Assembly: GCA_964591275.1 (NCBI GenBank)
Contig: CAZQAE010000020.1
Coordinates: forward strand, 1-64,000
Source: G963674685 sp964591275
GTDB taxonomy: Bacteria > Lernaellota > Lernaellaia > JACKCT01
Length of the DNA: 64,000 bases
Direction: 5' to 3'
Made by a program: the position numbers and the translations under genes. Shown piece after piece: positions 26,003 to 34,741 of this stretch. The first letter of the stretch is position 1. The number at the start of each line of letters is the position of its first letter. Under the pieces are notes generated by a model. It was not told the origin of the DNA. It made no database searches and saw only the letters and a program-made list of their open reading frames with translations.

Positions 26003-26686
26003 TCAGCGAGTATACCTCGAAACCGGCTCGACGCGGGGGCTGTTTTTTAGATCGAGCAGATAAACGACCATCTCTTTGCCGTAGAAACGGAAATTTCCGC
26101 GCTTCTCAAATCCCCAGGAAGCCAGTTGCCTGTTGGATCCTTCGTTGTCCGATTCGGTCGTGATCTTGAGGTACTCGCAGCCACGGGAAAGCAATTCGTC
26201 AAAAAGGACTTTATTGATAAGGCCGGAGATGCGTTTGCCGCGAAGATGCGGCTCGAAATAGCAAAAGTAAGATTCGGCGACGACGGATTTATCCAAGGCT
26301 GGATTGCTGCGCCTAAAGTAAAAAGGCGTTGCGGCCAGCGGCCATATGAGCTTGGGATTTTTCAGCACGCCCCGGATTCCCGCCCTTGGAAGCCCGGCAA
26401 AATCCCGCTTCCAGACGCGCCGCATCATGGCCGGACCGTTTTGCGTGCCCGCAATGAAGCCACCGACCTTTTCATCTTCCACGTAAACGAAAGCGATGAA
26501 GTCGGGATCGCCGATCAGCGCCGCGTAGATCCGCAGCAGGAAAGCCTCGCCCAGCTTGCCCCAGAGCGAGTCGCCCATTCCCGTCCCGTGCATACGCGCC
26601 AAAGCCTGCGCGTCGGAAAAAACCATCGGTCTGATGTTGGCAAGCCACGCGGGGTCGAATTTTAGAGGCTTAATCGTTTTCGTCAT
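26003..26686 (-). CDS. GNAT-family N-acetyltransferase
   Basis: 227 residues from ATG 26686; a TTG at 26713 has poorer support. GNAT layout: IRPMVFSDAQALARMH at the start, FVYVEDEKVGGFIAGT (beta4), SYFCYFEPHLRGKRISGLIN (acetyl-CoA loop equivalent to the Q/R-x-x-G-x-G/A motif) and LKITTESDNEGSNRQLASWG (beta6-helix). A long insertion (about 95-145) sits between beta4 and the cofactor loop. It would acetylate a small molecule or peptide in the cytosol; no neighbour reveals the acceptor. Confidence 0.78.
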   Translation of the reverse strand: MTKTIKPLKFDPAWLANIRPMVFSDAQALARMHGTGMGDSLWGKLGEAFLLRIYAALIGDPDFIAFVYVEDEKVGGFIAGTQNGPAMMRRVWKRDFAGLPRAGIRGVLKNPKLIWPLAATPFYFRRSNPALDKSVVAESYFCYFEPHLRGKRISGLINKVLFDELLSRGCEYLKITTESDNEGSNRQLASWGFEKRGNFRFYGKEMVVYLLDLKNSPRVEPVSRYTR

Positions 26687-26903
26687 CGCAATATTTTTCC
26701 TTGAAGTTTCCAATCCCCAAACTACCTTGATGCCTCAAAAATTTCAATCCGCGAGACTTGCTTTACATGATGAAGTTATCACCTGCGGACTCACCATTTA
26801 TGTTGCATACCCGCAAGCAATTTGCTCTGGCAGTGCATGACGTGTTATCAGCAAATGCGATAGAATCAACCCGATTTGTGATGTAAAAAAGGGAGCCGAT
26901 GAA

Positions 26904-27409
26904 ATGAGCAAAGTTGTTGTGCGGGCGGATGCGGAGCCGTGGGAAGCGTGGCGTCGAAAACCCTGGCGGCGCATGAAGCCATCACGCAAGTCCTGATCGC
27001 CGATTACAACCTGGAAGGCGCGCAGGAGCTTGCCGCGACAATCGGCGGCGGCAAAGTTACGGCGCAATTCTTCAACGCCGAAGGATCCGAGAGCATCAAA
27101 GAAGTAGTGCGCGGCGGCGCGAAGTCGGACATATGGTGTCAAATCTTCGCCGACGTGCTGGACCGCACGATCCAGCGCGTTGAAAATCCCATCGCGGCCA
27201 ACGCATGAGGCGCGGCGCTCATTGCATCGGTGGGCTTGGGTCTGAAAAGTTTCGACTGGATACCCGATCTTGTTTCGATTGCCGAAACCTTTACGCCACG
27301 CAGTAAACACAAACCCCTTTACGACGAATTATTCGGCGTTTTCCTTAAAATCCACCGTGCGAATAAAGGAATTTACCATCGATTGAACCGCAATAAATCC
27401 CAAGTGTAG
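26904..27409 (+). pseudogene. Chimeric pseudogene: saccharopine dehydrogenase N-terminus joined to FGGY kinase C-terminus
   Basis: ATG 26904 gives MSKVVV, then a frameshift near 26921 leads into GGCGAVGSVASKTLAAHEAI and VLIADYNLEGAQELAATIGG, the Rossmann start of saccharopine-dehydrogenase-family proteins. At about 27110 the frame passes without a stop into GGAKSDIWCQIFADVLDRTI and then VENPIAANA, typical of the C-terminal domain of FGGY sugar kinases. A TGA at 27206-27208 interrupts it, and the same frame continues GAALIASVGLGLKSFDWIPD, ETFTPRSKHKPLYDELFGVF and ANKGIYHRLN to the stop at 27409. So two different genes were fused by a deletion and then decayed by one frameshift and one nonsense change. 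Confidence 0.85.
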
Positions 27410-27531
27410 GAGAGGCATCTTGCCTCGAAAAATTGTAGGAGAGGCATTCTTGCCTCGACCCGGCAGTCACGACAGGAATGTGGTTCCTACAACTCCGACC
27501 AAACCGGCACGCCAGGCATGTCGTTCCTACA
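27405..27531. repeat. Cluster of TGTAGGA hairpin modules
   Basis: Two tandem modules TGTAGGAGAGGC(A)T(T)CTTGCCTCG (27405-27427, 27434-27457) are followed by two inverted relatives ending TTCCTACA (27473-27491 CAGGAATGTGG-type, 27513-27531 CAGGCATGTCG-type). The stop codon of the preceding pseudogene lies inside the first module. Confidence 0.75.
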
Positions 27532-27677
27532 ACGCCCCCGACCGTTCCCAATTGGCGAACGCGCGACGATGCCAGAGGGATGCCCGCGTAGGAGTTTTGT
27601 GGATTTCCGATTGTCGTGCCATGAATCACGGTATGATTTCGCCTTGACATATCCTCGCGCCGCCGGATGATAGAATT

Positions 27678-28757
27678 GTGGAAATCAACACGAGCAACGC
27701 TTTGAACAATTTGAATGATTCGCAAAAAACACGGGAAAACAGGCTCCCGCGAATCTCCGTGATCGTTCCCTACCACGATGCAGTCGAAACCATCGACGCC
27801 GTTCTGGCATCGCTTTCGGCTGGCGACTATCCGGATTTCGAGATCATCTGCGTCAACGATTATTCCACTGATGATTCCGCATCCATTGTTTGCGGTTTTG
27901 ATGTACGGCACGCTTCGCTGTTAAAACCCTCGGGCGCCGCTATCGCGCGCAATCTTGGCGCCTCGATGGCAACCGGTGAAATTCTGCTTTTCATCGACGC
28001 CGACGTGGAAGTGACTCAAAGAACCCTTTCCATCGTCGCCGGCGCATTTGAAAGCGATCCTGTGCTCTCGGCCTGTTTCGGTTCCTATACGCCGCTTCCC
28101 GTGCCGCGAAACTTCGCCAGTGTCTATAAAAACCTCGTACATCATTACACGCATCAAAATTCAGAAATTAAAGCCCACACATTCTGGTGCGGGTGCGGCG
28201 CAGTGAAAAGAGACGTTTTTGAGAAAATCGACGGCTTTGATGAAAGCTACACAGCCGCGAGCGTCGAGGACATCGAACTGGGATATCGCCTGAGCGCGGA
28301 GGGTTATCGTATCCGGCTGATAAAATCCGCGCAGGTTCGGCACGCGAAGAGATATTCTTTCCTGAGCCTGATCCGTTCCGACATTTTCCATCGCGCCGTG
28401 CCTTGGACGATGCTTATGGCCCGCAAAAACGTTTTCTACGCCGATTTGAATCTGCGCCCGGAGAACGTCGTTTCGGCGCTGATCCTCATGCTTTTTCTGC
28501 CGCTGTCAATTGCCGCCACGCATTTCTTCATGCTGGAAATGGCATATTTCGTGCCGGTCATTGTCATCGCCGGCTATCTTTTCCTCAATCGAAAAATCTT
28601 TGCTTTCGCCCGGCGAAGCACGGGATTTTTCTTTGGCCTAAAATTTATCGCGATGTACACGGCGACCTATCTCTATTCGGTGATAGGATTTATGCTGGGA
28701 ATCCTGCTATATATCGGCGAGAAAATCCGGGGCTCCGTTTCCAGGACCGAAAAATAA
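27678..28757 (+). CDS. Family 2 glycosyltransferase, membrane-bound
   Basis: 359 residues from a GTG at 27678. GT-A fold domain about 25-240: ISVIVPYHDAVETIDAVLAS, FEIICVNDYSTDD, AIARNLGASMATGEILLFID, the DAD metal motif, and EDIELGYRLSAEGYRI as the catalytic ED-x-x-L region. Three hydrophobic segments follow (about 265-345), so the enzyme faces the cytosol from the inner membrane. It is expected to use a nucleotide sugar to extend a lipid-linked or surface glycan. It ends 18 bp before the PBP1A gene on the same strand, so the two may be cotranscribed. Confidence 0.88.
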   Translation: MEINTSNALNNLNDSQKTRENRLPRISVIVPYHDAVETIDAVLASLSAGDYPDFEIICVNDYSTDDSASIVCGFDVRHASLLKPSGAAIARNLGASMATGEILLFIDADVEVTQRTLSIVAGAFESDPVLSACFGSYTPLPVPRNFASVYKNLVHHYTHQNSEIKAHTFWCGCGAVKRDVFEKIDGFDESYTAASVEDIELGYRLSAEGYRIRLIKSAQVRHAKRYSFLSLIRSDIFHRAVPWTMLMARKNVFYADLNLRPENVVSALILMLFLPLSIAATHFFMLEMAYFVPVIVIAGYLFLNRKIFAFARRSTGFFFGLKFIAMYTATYLYSVIGFMLGILLYIGEKIRGSVSRTEK

Positions 28758-28775
28758 CAACGATTGAAAGACGCG

Positions 28776-31397
28776 ATGCCTGACTGGCCGGAAAAATCCG
28801 AAAGCGGGCGAAGGCCACGAAGCATGAAAGCACGGGTCGGCCTCGTGATGATCGCTTTGTTCATGGCGGCCATCCTCGCCACGGCGCTGGCGGGTCTGAT
28901 CGGCTACCAGTATTACGCCGCCGATCTTCCACGCCTGGATACCCTCGCTGACTACCGGCCCAACACCCACTCGGTGGTTTACGATGCCAAGGGCCGCGTC
29001 ATGGGCGAGTTTCGCTATGAAAATCAGCGGCGCTTTGTCATCCCCGTCTCGAAAACGCCCCAGCTCATGATCGATGCGTTCGTCGCCGTGGAAGATGAAC
29101 ATTTTTTTGAGCACAAAGGCGTGGATTATGTCGGCATCGCCCGCGCGACCTGGAAAAACCTGCGCGCCGGGGAAATAAAACAGGGCGCCAGCACCATCAC
29201 GCAGCAGGTTTGCCGATCCCTCCTGCTCACGCCGGAAAAAACTATCGTGCGCAAAATCAAGGAAGCGATTTTGGCGCAGCAGATCGAATCGCGTTTTTCC
29301 AAAGAGGAGATTCTTCACCTGTATCTCAACGAAATATACTTCGGGCACGGAGCCTACGGCGTGGAAGCCGCGGCGCAAAGTTACTTGAACAAATCGGTCG
29401 GCGACCTTTCTTTGGCTGAAATCGCCCTTTTAGTCGGTCTGCCGCAGGCGCCAAGCCGCTACAATCCATACCGCAACCCTGCTGCTGCGCTCAAGCGGCG
29501 TCGGCATGTGCTCAAACGCATGGTCGATGTTGGGAAAATTGACAAAACCACGGCCAGGGTCGCCGCCGACGAGCCGCTAAAGCTCGCGCCGGTGGTGGAT
29601 TATAACAAGACCGTCGCGCCGCACTTCACGGAATACATCCGCCGCTATCTCATGAAAAAATACAGCGCATCCAAGGTTTTGGAAGAAGGTCTTCGTATTT
29701 ATTCCAACTGTGACCTCGACTTGCAGGACGCCGCTCGTAAAGCTTTGCTGGACGGCTTGTACGAATTGGCGAACAGGCAGGGTTACACCGGCCCGCTGAA
29801 GCGCGTGGTCGCCGAGGACCGCCCCGCGTACATCGAGACTCTCGCCGGCAGGCGCGGCGACGGCGAATTGAAAATCGGCAAACGCTTTCCGGGCCTCGTC
29901 ACGAAGATCAAGCAAAACATCGCTTTCGTGGATGTGGGCCATATTGTCTTGCGCATGGGCGCTCCCGGCATCGCCTGGGTGGAGCGCATCAAACGCAAAG
30001 GGCTACCGGATCGCTTCGGTCCTTTCAATGAAGTATCCGAAATTGTCAAAGAGGGCGACGTGATCCTGGTGCGCGTCAAGGATGCGGCCAATGTCACATG
30101 CTTTCTCGATCAAGCGCCGGACTGCGAGGGCGCGATCCTCTCCATGCGCCCCGAAACCCGGGAGGTGGTGGCGATGGTCGGCGGCCTGAACTTCGCCGAC
30201 AGTGAATTTAACCGCGTGCTGCAAGCGAAAAGGCAGCCGGGGTCGAGTTTCAAGCCGGTGGTGTACGCTGCCGCTCTGGACGCGGGTATGACTCCCGCCA
30301 CGCATGTGCTGGATACGGCCATCGTCTTCGGGGACGGTTGGAAGCCGCGCAATTACAGCAACAAATTCACCGGAGAGGTCACGCTGCGCGAGGCGCTGAC
30401 CCGATCCATCAACACGGTGACGGTGCGCGTGGCGCAGACCCTGGGCCACGAGTACATCGCGCGTTACGCCAAGCGGCTCGGCATTGCGAGTCTGGCAGGC
30501 TCCGACTTGTCCATGTCCCTTGGCGCTTACGAAGTCATCCCGGCCGAGCTCGTCAACGCCTACGCCGTCTTCGCCTCCGGCGGTCGCTACGCGGAGCCGA
30601 TTTTCATCAAAAAAATCGTGGACCGCGACGGCAATGTTTTGGAAGACAACACCCTGTCGGAGCAGGTCGAGATGACGCCGCCGATGGAAAACATCCCCGA
30701 CATATCGGCGGAAAAGAAAAAGGATCGGGACCTGTTTGAAGGTGATCCGAACTCGCTGTTTGCCCACGATTCTCCGGGACGGCGCGAGTTCATGGACGAT
30801 TTCCGACTGGACCTGCGTATCGAAGAACTGATGAAAAAGCGCTCGAAGGGACTACAGAGAATCGAAGAAATCCCCATGCCGCGTTTTCACCGCGATGAAA
30901 AAGGGCGCATTATCAGTCGCCAGATTATTAGCCGGCAAACGGCCTTTCTCATCACGAGCATGCTCCACTCCGTGGCGACGACCGGCACCGGCGCGCGAAG
31001 CAATGTCTTGAAAAAAAGCGTCGCCGGAAAAACGGGCACCACGAACCGCAACGTGGACGCCTGGTTCATCGGCTTTTCGCCGGACTACCTCACCGGCGTC
31101 TGGGTTGGCAATGACGCCGGTTCGAAGTCGCTGGGCAAAGGCGAAACCGGCAGCAAAGCCGCTCTGCCGATCTGGATCAAATTCATGGAAGAAGCCTTGA
31201 AAGACGAGGGCGATAAACCTTTTGGCGTTCCGCAGGGAATCGAAACCATGCTCATTGATCCGGCCAGCGGCCTACGGGGTTACGATGAGCAACCCGACGC
31301 CTATACGGAATATTTTAAAGTCGGCACAGGCCCCACCGCCGTCGCCCCTCTCCCCGAACAGCTCAAACCTGACGAATTTTTCCAGGTGGATTTTTAG
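28776..31397 (+). CDS. mrcA: Penicillin-binding protein 1A (bifunctional transglycosylase/transpeptidase)
   Basis: 873 residues from ATG 28776 (GAAAG upstream; TTG 28764 possible). One N-terminal membrane anchor (about 20-45). GT51 glycosyltransferase domain about 65-245 with EDEHFFEHKGVD, GASTITQQ, RKIKEAILA and LNEIYFGHGAYGVEAAAQ. An OB-like insert of about 330-430 precedes the class A transpeptidase domain. Its SxxK motif is in RQPGSSFKPVVY, SxN in SINT and KTG in AGKTGTTN. It builds and cross-links peptidoglycan in the periplasm. The domain order and length match PBP1A/PonA. All catalytic motifs are intact. Confidence 0.94.
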   Translation: MPDWPEKSESGRRPRSMKARVGLVMIALFMAAILATALAGLIGYQYYAADLPRLDTLADYRPNTHSVVYDAKGRVMGEFRYENQRRFVIPVSKTPQLMIDAFVAVEDEHFFEHKGVDYVGIARATWKNLRAGEIKQGASTITQQVCRSLLLTPEKTIVRKIKEAILAQQIESRFSKEEILHLYLNEIYFGHGAYGVEAAAQSYLNKSVGDLSLAEIALLVGLPQAPSRYNPYRNPAAALKRRRHVLKRMVDVGKIDKTTARVAADEPLKLAPVVDYNKTVAPHFTEYIRRYLMKKYSASKVLEEGLRIYSNCDLDLQDAARKALLDGLYELANRQGYTGPLKRVVAEDRPAYIETLAGRRGDGELKIGKRFPGLVTKIKQNIAFVDVGHIVLRMGAPGIAWVERIKRKGLPDRFGPFNEVSEIVKEGDVILVRVKDAANVTCFLDQAPDCEGAILSMRPETREVVAMVGGLNFADSEFNRVLQAKRQPGSSFKPVVYAAALDAGMTPATHVLDTAIVFGDGWKPRNYSNKFTGEVTLREALTRSINTVTVRVAQTLGHEYIARYAKRLGIASLAGSDLSMSLGAYEVIPAELVNAYAVFASGGRYAEPIFIKKIVDRDGNVLEDNTLSEQVEMTPPMENIPDISAEKKKDRDLFEGDPNSLFAHDSPGRREFMDDFRLDLRIEELMKKRSKGLQRIEEIPMPRFHRDEKGRIISRQIISRQTAFLITSMLHSVATTGTGARSNVLKKSVAGKTGTTNRNVDAWFIGFSPDYLTGVWVGNDAGSKSLGKGETGSKAALPIWIKFMEEALKDEGDKPFGVPQGIETMLIDPASGLRGYDEQPDAYTEYFKVGTGPTAVAPLPEQLKPDEFFQVDF

Positions 31398-31423
31398 GCC
31401 GCAGGGAAAGACTCACTTTTTGA

Positions 31424-32104
31424 TCACGGGCCTTCGTAGCGAAAATGCCCGGTGATTTTGTAGGCAAAGAGTATGTCCTCACATTTCGGCCCGGCGCCGA
31501 TGTTGTGCACGATCATGCGTAGCTTTCCGTCGGCGCTGCGCTTTTTCACTACGATGCCGATGTGATCCAAATTGCCGGGGATTTTCCAGGTCGCCAGATC
31601 TCCCGGCTTGTAGTCGTCGGGATTCTTCGTGACGGCGAGCGCCTTTCCCTTGCGCTTGAAAAAAACTGTCAGATTCGGCACGCGGCGGTGATCGATGTTT
31701 GCGTCCGGCGCGGACAATCCCCAGTTCTTCGGGTACTTCGTGAAATGCGCCCGCATGTCCTCATGCACTAACTTTTGCAGATCAATGCCTAGCGCCCTGT
31801 AGCTGCGGATCACCACGTCCGTGCATACGCCCTTTCCCGCCGGCACGTCGCCGCCTGGGTACGGGATGCGCACGTACGCCGGGTCATATTCCACTTCGCG
31901 GCTCGTGCGCTCCATCGCCGCCGCCGTAAGCCGCTCAGCAAAACTTCCATCTGCCGTCATGGGATAGGCGGCGCTGAGGACAGTGGAATGTGCATCAATA
32001 CGAAACTGCGTAAATCCATTTGTGATAAATGCTGCTGCAGCCGCAAGGCCGATTGCGCACGCCAAGGCCCGGAGCATTGGAAACGCTTTTTCCTTGAACT
32101 TCAT
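31424..32104 (-). CDS. Exported DUF1287 protein (NlpC/P60-like cysteine hydrolase fold)
   Basis: 226 residues with a signal peptide/anchor (about 8-32). DUF1287 hallmarks are DPAYVRIPYPGGDVPAGKGV followed by CTDVVIRSYRALG (likely catalytic Cys), LVHEDMR, then GDLATWKIPGNLDHIGIVV (likely catalytic His) and VHNIGAG. DUF1287 proteins are relatives of NlpC/P60 enzymes and are expected to act on peptidoglycan or small peptides in the periplasm. It is convergent with the PBP1A gene, 26 bp apart, so both envelope genes share a short 3' region. Confidence 0.85.
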   Translation of the reverse strand: MKFKEKAFPMLRALACAIGLAAAAAFITNGFTQFRIDAHSTVLSAAYPMTADGSFAERLTAAAMERTSREVEYDPAYVRIPYPGGDVPAGKGVCTDVVIRSYRALGIDLQKLVHEDMRAHFTKYPKNWGLSAPDANIDHRRVPNLTVFFKRKGKALAVTKNPDDYKPGDLATWKIPGNLDHIGIVVKKRSADGKLRMIVHNIGAGPKCEDILFAYKITGHFRYEGP

Positions 32105-32160
32105 AGTTAATGCCTCTAAAATGTCTGCTGCTGGTTAACGTACGCCATTGGATAATTGTA

Positions 32161-32865
32161 ATGGAATTTTCAATAAGGATAAATGATGCATTTTATATTC
32201 GATCCGTATCCATTTTGACGACTTTGACAATGCTTCTAATCTTGATGTCGGCGACCTTTCTTTTCCCGGCGGCATGCGCAACGGGGGATGACGACACTTC
32301 GACAGGCTCAGGGCAGGCGGACGATGATGACGACGACATCAACGATGATTCCGATGACGACGTAGATGATGATGTTAATGACGATATCGATGACGACTCA
32401 GACGACGATGACACAACCACCACTACAACCACCACCACGACAACAACGACGACAAGCACATCGACAAGCACTACAACGACGACGACAACAACATCTACGA
32501 CGACAACCACGCACCACGAATTCGAATGCCTTGATGGTGCTTTTTGGGCATGCCATCTCGACACGCTGATTGTCCAGGGCCAGTGTTCCGACGACTGCGC
32601 GCTGACGGAGGTCCCGGAAGATCCTCCGCCAAGCAATTGCGAAATCGACTCGTGTGTGTACGGGATATGCTTCGTCGAAGCGCAGAATGATTTTGCACAG
32701 TGCTCGTGGAATAACCAGTGCGAGGGAGCCTACAACCCCGCATATTTTGAGTGCCTGGCGCTTTGCTATGAAACGCAGGGTCAATGCGTAATCGACCAAT
32801 GCCCGGAGTTGATCGATTGCCAAAATGACTACATCGCTTGCTCCGCCCTTTGTCCGCCGATTTAG
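32161..32865 (+). CDS. Asp/Thr-stalk lipoprotein with Cys-rich C-terminal domain
   Basis: 234 residues from ATG 32161 (ATG 32110 would add 17 residues before the signal). Signal peptide with lipobox FPAAC, then a linker TGDDDTSTGSGQA, an Asp-rich run of about 40 residues, and a Thr/Ser run of about 40 residues coded by ACN repeats. The 110-residue C-terminal domain has 14 cysteines in spaced pairs (FECLDGAFWACH, GQCSDDCAL, NCEIDSCVYGICF, ECLALCYETQGQC). The Thr run could be glycosylated. Function unknown. The bases for the STGSGQA segment coincide with a CTTCGACAGGCTCAGGGCAG element. Confidence 0.75.
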   Translation: MEFSIRINDAFYIRSVSILTTLTMLLILMSATFLFPAACATGDDDTSTGSGQADDDDDDINDDSDDDVDDDVNDDIDDDSDDDDTTTTTTTTTTTTTTSTSTSTTTTTTTTSTTTTTHHEFECLDGAFWACHLDTLIVQGQCSDDCALTEVPEDPPPSNCEIDSCVYGICFVEAQNDFAQCSWNNQCEGAYNPAYFECLALCYETQGQCVIDQCPELIDCQNDYIACSALCPPI

Positions 32866-32875
32866 AGGTGTTAAG

Positions 32876-33301
32876 ATGAAGAAGCACGTTCTCTTTGTTT
32901 GCACGGGAAACAGTTGCCGTTCTCAAATGGCTGAGGCCTTTGTGAACCGCTTCTTAAGCGACCGCTTCGAGGCAGTCAGCGCCGGGACCGAACCCTCCTC
33001 GCCGAATCCACTGGCCCTGCAAGTTCTGGAAGAAATCGGCATCACGCACAAAGGCGCCCGCAGCAAGCACCTCTCTGAGTTTGACGACCGGAAATTCGAT
33101 CACGTGATAACGCTGTGCGACCACGCCAATGAGACCTGCCCTGTGTATTTTGGGAATACGAAACGGGAACACATGGGTTTCGATGATCCCGCCAAGGCCT
33201 CGGGTTCTCCCGATGAGATTCTTGCGGAGTTCAGGCGCGTGCGCGACGAGATCGGGGTGAAAGTGATGGAGTATTTGCAAAAGCAGATAATTTCCGACTG
33301 A
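32876..33301 (+). CDS. arsC: Arsenate reductase, thioredoxin-coupled (LMW phosphatase fold)
   Basis: 141 residues from ATG 32876 (GAGGTG upstream). Phosphatase P-loop FVCTGNSCRSQMAE with nucleophile C9 and R15. The two further redox cysteines of Trx-coupled ArsC are present in ITLCDHANETCPVYF, and the catalytic Asp is in FDDPAKASG. The fold reduces arsenate to arsenite using an intramolecular disulfide cascade and thioredoxin. No arsB/acr3/arsR is nearby, so it works as a single gene; a related tyrosine phosphatase role is less likely given the Cys pair. Confidence 0.87.
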   Translation: MKKHVLFVCTGNSCRSQMAEAFVNRFLSDRFEAVSAGTEPSSPNPLALQVLEEIGITHKGARSKHLSEFDDRKFDHVITLCDHANETCPVYFGNTKREHMGFDDPAKASGSPDEILAEFRRVRDEIGVKVMEYLQKQIISD

Positions 33302-33310
33302 ATCCTTTTT

Positions 33311-33856
33311 ATGAAAACAAAAATTCGCCCATTACTAAAAACCTTTGCCATTTTCCTTATCGCTTTTGCCACAACAGTCGCCGCCGGTTCCCTGTATTAC
33401 TTTTGGACAACTCAGAAAATCCCTTCCAATAAAAAGGTCGAAAAAATCATTGTGGAAAAGAAAGCCCGCCTCCTGCGCGTGCAAAGCGGCGGCGAAACCA
33501 TAGCTTCCTATCCGGTTTCACTGGGCCGCGATCCCACCGGAGATAAAAAATGCGAGGGCGACAACAAGACGCCGGAGGGCGAGTACATTCTTGACTGGAG
33601 AAATCCAGGCAGCGCCGCCTACAAATCTTTCCACATCTCCTATCCAAACCCGACGGATCGCCTGGAGGCGGGAAAACTCGGTTGCAGTCCCGGCGGCGCC
33701 ATCATGATTCACGGCATCGGCAACGGTTACGAATGGATCGGGCGCTTTCATCGCTTCTACGATTGGACGCACGGATGCATCGCCGTAACGAACGATGAAA
33801 TGGAGCAGTTGTGGTGGGCTGTTTCGGATGGAACGCCCATCGAGATCAAGCCTTAA
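33311..33856 (+). CDS. L,D-transpeptidase (YkuD domain)
   Basis: 181 residues. N-terminal membrane anchor about 9-34, then the YkuD domain: KKARLLRVQSGGETIASYPV, GDNKTPEGEYILDW and the catalytic stretch with H134 in IMIHGIGN and C156 in WTHGCIAVTNDEM. It forms 3-3 cross-links or attaches proteins to peptidoglycan in the periplasm. It follows arsC by 9 bp and may share its transcript. The short N-terminus and lack of LysM make it an ErfK/YafK-like small member. Confidence 0.9.
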   Translation: MKTKIRPLLKTFAIFLIAFATTVAAGSLYYFWTTQKIPSNKKVEKIIVEKKARLLRVQSGGETIASYPVSLGRDPTGDKKCEGDNKTPEGEYILDWRNPGSAAYKSFHISYPNPTDRLEAGKLGCSPGGAIMIHGIGNGYEWIGRFHRFYDWTHGCIAVTNDEMEQLWWAVSDGTPIEIKP

Positions 33857-34081
33857 ATGTCATTTTCCTCGGCGTCGTCTTGGGCAAAAAGCTTAGGCTC
33901 GGATGGAAGCAGAGACATTACATAAAGTAAACTGCCCCGTAACCATTACTAAGCTCCAGGGCCGCTCATTTTCCTGATTCAGCCATTATTTCCAGACAAA
34001 ATAAGTGCTTAGGTTCCACCAAAGCCTTGGAACGCAAATTGCGTAACTAAAAAGCAGGCCAATGGACGAAAGGCGTTTTTC

Positions 34082-34684
34082 ATGGCATCAAATCGACGAA
34101 TTATCACTGGAATCGCAATCATTGTGTTTGGCGCTTTTGCGTCCATTGCCAGCGCCGGAGAATTTTCGATCACCGAACACCAGGGTGATGTTCTTATCAG
34201 ACCAGTGGGCGATTATTTCTGGACACGCATTGAGCCCAGGCAAAAACTTGCCGCAGGCAATCGCATCCGCGTCAGGCAAGGCCAGTTCAAATTTGAATTG
34301 CCGCAAGGGACCGTGCACATCAACACCTTCGGCGAGGCCGATATTCCCGTCAAACTGGTCGAAGGCATTGCGCAGACCTGGCAAGGCAGCGTGAAACTCT
34401 ATATTGGAAATTACAACTTTCTGCTCAATGACGAGACGGAAAAGCAGCCCTTGAAGATCAAGACCCTATTTGGCGAAGTCAAGGTCGCCGGCGAATCCAA
34501 GTTCACCATCCGGGTCACCCCGAAGGGCAGCATTATCTCAGTGCATGACGGGAGCGTGCAGATAAGTCACCTGCGCGCGGAGGATGCTAAATCCTTAACG
34601 CTGGGCAAGGGCTACAAGGTCATGATCACATCTCAGGGCTTTGAGCTGCCCGAGGGCAAAGCGACCGTCATCGCCATGCGGTAA
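34082..34684 (+). CDS. Exported FecR-domain protein
   Basis: 200 residues with a cleavable signal peptide (about 1-25, ending ASAG). The body is FecR-like: FSITEHQGDVLIRPVGDYFW, LAAGNRIRVRQGQFKFELPQ, LKIKTLFGEVKVAGESKFTI, GSIISVHDGSVQISH. These alternating beta-strands match the FecR/DUF4880-free periplasmic domain that in many deltaproteobacteria acts without FecI/FecA. No sigma factor or TonB receptor is near, so a structural or regulatory role in the envelope is inferred. Confidence 0.78.
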   Translation: MASNRRIITGIAIIVFGAFASIASAGEFSITEHQGDVLIRPVGDYFWTRIEPRQKLAAGNRIRVRQGQFKFELPQGTVHINTFGEADIPVKLVEGIAQTWQGSVKLYIGNYNFLLNDETEKQPLKIKTLFGEVKVAGESKFTIRVTPKGSIISVHDGSVQISHLRAEDAKSLTLGKGYKVMITSQGFELPEGKATVIAMR

Positions 34685-34741
34685 GCAAATTATGAATTAT
34701 GAAGTATGAGTTAATAAGGTAAGCGACAATTTCAGCAAGGC

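Noticed and set aside
32193..32636. Val- and Ser-rich minus-strand frames opposite the Asp/Thr stalk
   Set aside because: Low-complexity complement of GAC/ACN repeats, not a gene.
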